From assembly GCF_001975665.1 (NCBI RefSeq), contig NZ_CP019419.1, positions 1,488,001 to 1,552,000 on the forward strand: a stretch of 64,000 bases of DNA. Direction: 5' to 3'. A model generated the notes under the pieces. That model worked only from the letters and a program-made list of their open reading frames with translations. It made no database searches and was not told the origin of the DNA. The translations under genes and the position numbers were made by a program. Shown piece after piece: positions 60,520 through 64,000 of this stretch (its first letter is position 1; each line of letters begins with the position of its first letter). This DNA comes from Polaribacter reichenbachii. Lineage in GTDB: Bacteria; Bacteroidota; Bacteroidia; Flavobacteriales; Flavobacteriaceae.

Positions 60520-61491
60520 CTATTTTTTTATTTGGTTTACTATATCAGCCATTTCAGGAAATTTTTTCACAAACTCTATAACAACATTTTTAGACTCTTC
60601 AGCAAATAATGATTTTTCAGGTATAATTACTTCAACACCCCAATCTTTAACAATTTTCATAGATGCTTCTACAGATTCTCTCCAAAAAACCTTTTGTGCT
60701 TGTGCAGATTCATCAGCTGCAGCTTGTACCCAAACTTTTTCTTGTTCAGATAATTTATTCCAAAACTTTGTACCAATTAACAATACATCTGGTACAGAAG
60801 AATGTTGATCAAGCGTATAATATTTACTAATTTCGTAATGATTTGAAGAGACAAATGAAGGAGGATTGTTTTCTGCTCCATCTACAACTCCTTGTTGAAT
60901 TGCAGCATATAATTCGCCATACGCCAAAGGTGTTGCAGCTCCTCCCATAGAATTTACCATATTAATTGCCATTTGATTGTTTTGAACTCTAATTTTAAGA
61001 CCTTTTAAATCTTCTGGAGTTCTTATGGCTTTTTTACTAGTATAAAAACTTCTACTTCCAGCATCATAATAACAAAGACCTCTTAACCAAAATTTAGATC
61101 CTTTTTCTAAAATAGTTTTTCCTACTTTTCCTTCTAAAACACTAAATTGATGTTCTTTGTTTCTAAACAAATACGGAATGCCTAAAACATTGTACTCAGG
61201 TACAAAATTAGATAATGTAGCAGCACTTACTTTAGTTGCAGCAACACTACCAATTTGCAATAATTCTAAAGTTTCTCTTTCAGATCCTAATTGACCATCA
61301 GGAAAAACTTTTACTTTTAATGTGCCATTAGATTTTAATTCTAATGCTTTTTTAAACTCTATAATTCCTTTATGAACAGGATGAGTTTGTGGTAAAGTAT
61401 GGCCTAAATATAAAACTTTAGTCTCGCTAGCTTTTTTGCAAGAACTAATACTTATACATAGAATTACCAATAAAATTATTTTAAACCGCAT
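60520..61491 (-). CDS. TRAP transporter substrate-binding protein (DctP family), probable uronate receptor
   Basis: 323 residues with lipobox SISSC (C18), so a lipoprotein facing the periplasm. DctP family marks are HTLPQTHPVHKGIIEFKKAL, VKVFPDGQLGSERE, LKGLKIRVQNN, with the arginine that contacts the ligand carboxylate, and YGELYAAIQQGVVDGAENNPPSF. It delivers the acid sugar to the permeases. Glucuronate or galacturonate specificity is inferred from its place 20 bp after uxaC. Confidence 0.92.
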   Translation of the reverse strand: MRFKIILLVILCISISSCKKASETKVLYLGHTLPQTHPVHKGIIEFKKALELKSNGTLKVKVFPDGQLGSERETLELLQIGSVAATKVSAATLSNFVPEYNVLGIPYLFRNKEHQFSVLEGKVGKTILEKGSKFWLRGLCYYDAGSRSFYTSKKAIRTPEDLKGLKIRVQNNQMAINMVNSMGGAATPLAYGELYAAIQQGVVDGAENNPPSFVSSNHYEISKYYTLDQHSSVPDVLLIGTKFWNKLSEQEKVWVQAAADESAQAQKVFWRESVEASMKIVKDWGVEVIIPEKSLFAEESKNVVIEFVKKFPEMADIVNQIKK

Positions 61492-61511
61492 TATAAGTGT
61501 TGTTATTAGGT

Positions 61512-62909
61512 TTATATTTTAAAATATTCTTTTGCGTTATTATAGCTAATATCTGCAACCATTTTACCTATCCATTCCATTTCTTCTTTTGGTAATTCTC
61601 CTCTTTTAATTTCATCTCCTAAAAGATTACAAAGAATTCGTCTAAAATATTCGTGTCTTGGAAAAGATAAAAAGCTTCTAGAGTCTGTTAACATCCCTAT
61701 AAAGCAACTAATTAATCCCATATTAGAAAGTGCATTTAATTGTTTTGTCATACCATCTTTTTGGTCTAAAAACCACCAACCAGAACCAAACTGAACTTTA
61801 CCACGTACGCTACCATCATTAAAGTTACCAATCATTGTAGCCATAACTTCATTATCAGCAGGATTTAAGTTGTAAATAATAGTTTTTGCTAATTTATCTT
61901 TACTATCTAATGCATTTAAAAATGCTGATAATTTTTGAGCTTGTGAATAATCTCCAATTGAATCCCAACCTGTATCTGGCCCTAAAACTTTTAACATTCT
62001 TTTGTTATTATTTCTTAAAGCACCTAAATGATATTGTTGTACCCAGCCATATTTATGGTAAGTTTCTGCTAAGAATAATAAGATGGCACTTTTAAATTTT
62101 AATGTTTCAGAAGTAGATAATTTCTTGTTTTCTCTTTTCTTTTTAAAGATTTCTTTTACTTCATTTTCTGTAAAATTTTCAAAATAAATTTGAGCTAAGC
62201 CATGATCGCAAACATTACATCCATTTTTATTAAAAAACTCTATTCTACTGGTTAAAGCATCACATAAATCATTATAATTATTAATCGGTTTATTAGTGGC
62301 TTGTGCTAGAGAGTCTATATAATCATTATAATTATTATCACAAATTAAGATTGCTTTATCTGGTCTAAAAGAGGTGCCAACTTTAATTTCGAAATTGCTT
62401 TTTGCTATTTGTTGATGATAAATTAAAGTATCTACAGGATCTTCTGTTGTGCATACATATGCTGTGTTTACTTTGCGTAGTAAGTTTTTAGTACTGTATG
62501 CTTTGGTATTTATCTTTGCTGTTATTTCTTCATAAATTTTTTCTGCAGACTTTTCATTTAATAAATCATAGACATCAAAATAACGAGCTAATTCTAAATG
62601 TGTCCAATGATATAGAGGGTTACGCATGGTGTGGGGTACTGTTTTAGCCCAGTTTAAAAATTTGCTTTTGTCAGAACCTTTACCTGTAATAAACTCTTCT
62701 TGTATTCCTAAAGTTCGCATTGCACGCCATTTGTAATGATCTCCATCAATCCAAACATTGGTAATGTTCTTAAATATATGATCTTCTGCAATTAATTGAG
62801 GAGATAAATGATTATGGTAATCAATAATAGGTTGTTTTTTTGAGTAATTATGATACAACTCTTCAGCATATTTATTTTCCAACAGAAAATTATCGTGTAT
62901 AAAACTCAT
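61512..62909 (-). CDS. uxaC: Glucuronate isomerase (uronate isomerase)
   Basis: 465 residues, standard length. It converts D-glucuronate to D-fructuronate (and galacturonate to tagaturonate) in the cytoplasm. Family marks: metal-binding DYHNHLSP near residue 30, WIDGDHYKWRAMRTLGI, the C-terminal HLGALRNNNKRML, GPDTGWDSIGD, QFGSGWWFLDQKDGM, GMLTDSRSFLSFPRHEYFRRILCN. It is the first gene of the uxaC-TRAP transcript. The further steps (oxidoreductase and uxuA) lie 26 kb away on the same strand. No tagaturonate reductase (UxaB) or altronate dehydratase (UxaA) is in the window, so glucuronate is the likelier substrate here. Confidence 0.96.
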   Translation of the reverse strand: MSFIHDNFLLENKYAEELYHNYSKKQPIIDYHNHLSPQLIAEDHIFKNITNVWIDGDHYKWRAMRTLGIQEEFITGKGSDKSKFLNWAKTVPHTMRNPLYHWTHLELARYFDVYDLLNEKSAEKIYEEITAKINTKAYSTKNLLRKVNTAYVCTTEDPVDTLIYHQQIAKSNFEIKVGTSFRPDKAILICDNNYNDYIDSLAQATNKPINNYNDLCDALTSRIEFFNKNGCNVCDHGLAQIYFENFTENEVKEIFKKKRENKKLSTSETLKFKSAILLFLAETYHKYGWVQQYHLGALRNNNKRMLKVLGPDTGWDSIGDYSQAQKLSAFLNALDSKDKLAKTIIYNLNPADNEVMATMIGNFNDGSVRGKVQFGSGWWFLDQKDGMTKQLNALSNMGLISCFIGMLTDSRSFLSFPRHEYFRRILCNLLGDEIKRGELPKEEMEWIGKMVADISYNNAKEYFKI

Positions 62910-63023
62910 GCTTATATATTATTTAAAAATTATTTTTTTTATCTGCGTTTTACATCTTAATCAATCTCATAATTTAGCATAAACCAAACCATTTTTTAAT
63001 TGAAAAGTAATAATGTAATCGAT

Positions 63024-63068
63024 TGTACAAATATAGAGTATTGATATTAATTAACAATAATTTGTACA
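63024..63068 (-). promoter_or_regulatory. uxaC promoter bracketed by inverted repeat TGTACAAAT...ATTTGTACA
   Basis: On the minus strand -33 TTG (63055-63057), a 19-bp spacer and -7 TATATTTG (63028-63035) form a canonical Bacteroidota promoter. The 9-bp inverted arms 63024-63032 and 63060-63068 flank it, one overlapping the -7 box and the other just above -33. AATCGATT lies immediately downstream (63018-63025). The leader to uxaC would be about 110 nt. Confidence 0.65.
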
Positions 63069-63159
63069 TGTTTTAATTAAAAATGTCTTGTGTATTTTTA
63101 AAAAAAAGAATTAGTTATTTTATTTTTATTTATTCTAAATAAATACTTAGTTTTGCTGC

Positions 63160-63447
63160 GTGAGTATTTTTACAGACATACAATTCAATGTTCAATTACA
63201 GCAGATAACTTTTTGTAACTATCAATTAGTGATAGATGATAAAAGTATGCAACTCACTTTTCCTCAGTTATTACAATTGCGTAATAAAATAAACGAAATT
63301 ACTTTACCAGAAAATCTAGAGCATATTATTCAAAATGAAAATTTTGTTTTATTGTTTATTGCAGATAGAAAGCATTTGGTTTTTTTAGAAATTCCTAAGT
63401 TATTAGATCTACAACAAGAAATTTCAATTTGTTTTAATAGTTATTAA
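63160..63447 (+). CDS. Small conserved-looking hypothetical protein (GTG start)
   Basis: 95 residues. The only in-frame start after the preceding stop TAG is GTG at 63160; the next ATG is 30 codons in and would remove a strand. The sequence is acidic and leucine-rich with no signal peptide or membrane helix, and contains TFCNYQLVIDDKSMQLTFPQLLQLRNKI. Small proteins of this shape (DUF6686-like, from memory) occur beside ferritin genes in Flavobacteriia, which is also the case here (96-bp gap). Function unknown; the coding assignment is likely but not certain. Confidence 0.6.
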   Translation: MSIFTDIQFNVQLQQITFCNYQLVIDDKSMQLTFPQLLQLRNKINEITLPENLEHIIQNENFVLLFIADRKHLVFLEIPKLLDLQQEISICFNSY

Positions 63448-63517
63448 TTTCAGTTTCCTTTTTATTTAGATTACTTTTAAATTCGACTACTGAGTTTAAA
63501 AATCTTTGTTTTTATTG

Positions 63518-63525
63518 TACCTTTG
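63518..63525 (+). promoter_or_regulatory. Candidate -7 box of the ferritin gene
   Basis: TACCTTTG matches TAnnTTTG exactly; TTTA instead of TTG stands 19 bp upstream. The leader to the ATG at 63544 would be only about a dozen bases, so this is tentative. Confidence 0.35.
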
Positions 63526-63543
63526 ATTATCAATACAGAATTT

Positions 63544-64000
63544 ATGAAAACAGCAATAAGAAGACAAATGACTATTAATCCAGAAGTTATGGATGCTTTA
63601 AATGGTCAAATCGCATTAGAAATGCACGCTTCAGCTTCATATTTAGCAATGGCTTCTTGGTGTGATCAAAGAGAGTTACTAAATAGTAAAGCCTTTTTTT
63701 ACAAGCAAGCTGAAGAGGAAAGAGCACATGGAATGAAAATTTTCAATTTTATTAACGAAACTGGTGGTGCAGCAATTTCGCCTGCGATACCAGAAGTAAA
63801 TAACGATTTTGAAAGTTTAAGAGAAATTTACGAAAAATCTTTAGATCAAGAAATAGCAGTAACACAATCTATTTATAAATGTTTTAAAGCCGCTAGAAAT
63901 GTAGATGATTTTGCATCTGAGGTTTTTTTACAATGGTTTGTTAATGAGCAAATTGAAGAAGAAGATACAGTAAGAAGTATTATAGATATATTCGATTTAA
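63544..64000 (+). CDS. Ferritin, bacterial non-haem type (3' end outside window)
   Basis: 152 complete codons before the window ends, so the C-terminal part is missing (family length is about 165-175). Ferroxidase-site residues are recognisable: the first-helix glutamate in LNGQIALEMHASASYLAMASW, the E and H pair in EEERAHGMKIF, the third-helix glutamate in SLDQEIAVTQSIYK, and Q/E in LQWFVNEQIEEE. It stores iron as a 24-subunit shell in the cytoplasm. It is not related to glycan use and marks the end of the PUL on this side. Confidence 0.93.
   Translation, partial: MKTAIRRQMTINPEVMDALNGQIALEMHASASYLAMASWCDQRELLNSKAFFYKQAEEERAHGMKIFNFINETGGAAISPAIPEVNNDFESLREIYEKSLDQEIAVTQSIYKCFKAARNVDDFASEVFLQWFVNEQIEEEDTVRSIIDIFDL

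Noticed and set aside
61495..61500. AAGTGT just upstream of the TRAP receptor gene, as a sixth operator
   Set aside because: The partner arm 7 bp away is AGGTTT, so only a half-site is present, and it lies between co-transcribed genes.

Overview
The window is strongly AT-rich and comes from a Bacteroidota genome, most likely a marine member of the Flavobacteriaceae (a Polaribacter/Formosa-like organism). Supporting features are two SusC/SusD pairs, a hybrid two-component regulator, ECF-sigma/FecR signalling, C-terminal type IX secretion (T9SS) sorting domains on four secreted proteins, lipoprotein glycosidases, and promoters with the Bacteroidota -33 TTG / -7 TAnnTTTG architecture. I see no tRNA, rRNA, CRISPR array or intact insertion sequence.

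Layout. Positions 1-2016 (+) hold the 3' end of a large T9SS-secreted protein. Positions 2324-29723 (-) form a polysaccharide utilization locus. In transcription order it holds SusC1, SusD1, GH115, GH2, GH43, GH30, a BNR_4 propeller lyase/hydrolase, GH105, GH31, a double GH43, and two tandem paralogous T9SS enzymes with ricin-type, FnIII and LamG modules; one of the two also has a CBM42-like arabinofuranose-binding module. Divergent from SusC1 is the hybrid two-component sensor-regulator (30144-34256). A second block (34268-48915, -) reads ECF sigma, FecR anti-sigma, STN-type SusC2, SusD2, an FG-GAP/UnbV lipoprotein, a GH39-like T9SS enzyme, a short-chain mannonate oxidoreductase (UxuB role) and mannonate dehydratase UxuA. 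A Nudix-like regulator (48979-49668, -) is divergent from araB-araD-araA-galM-sugar/Na+ symporter (49858-56548, +). Then come an ExuT-like uronate MFS transporter and uxaC-TRAP(P,Q,M) (56989-62909, -). A small hypothetical gene and a ferritin cut by the window end close it (63160-64000, +).

How it fits together. The extracellular and periplasmic enzymes predict a branched glycan carrying L-arabinofuranose, glucuronic acid (perhaps rhamnose-capped) and beta-galactose. The SusCD pairs import oligosaccharides. The freed arabinose goes through AraA/AraB/AraD, and glucuronate through UxaC, the oxidoreductase and UxuA to 2-keto-3-deoxygluconate. KdgK/KdgA, xylose genes, rhamnose genes and sulfatases are all absent here. 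This fits an acidic arabinogalactan better than xylan or ulvan; that is inference, not proof.

Regulation. Five near-palindromes of form AARTGT-N7-ACAYTT lie in front of araB (two), in the SusC1/sensor intergenic region (two) and over the -7 box of the uronate MFS gene. They suggest one local regulator, most simply the Nudix-like protein, whose Nudix box has lost its catalytic glutamates. The uxaC promoter is instead bracketed by a different 9-bp inverted repeat.
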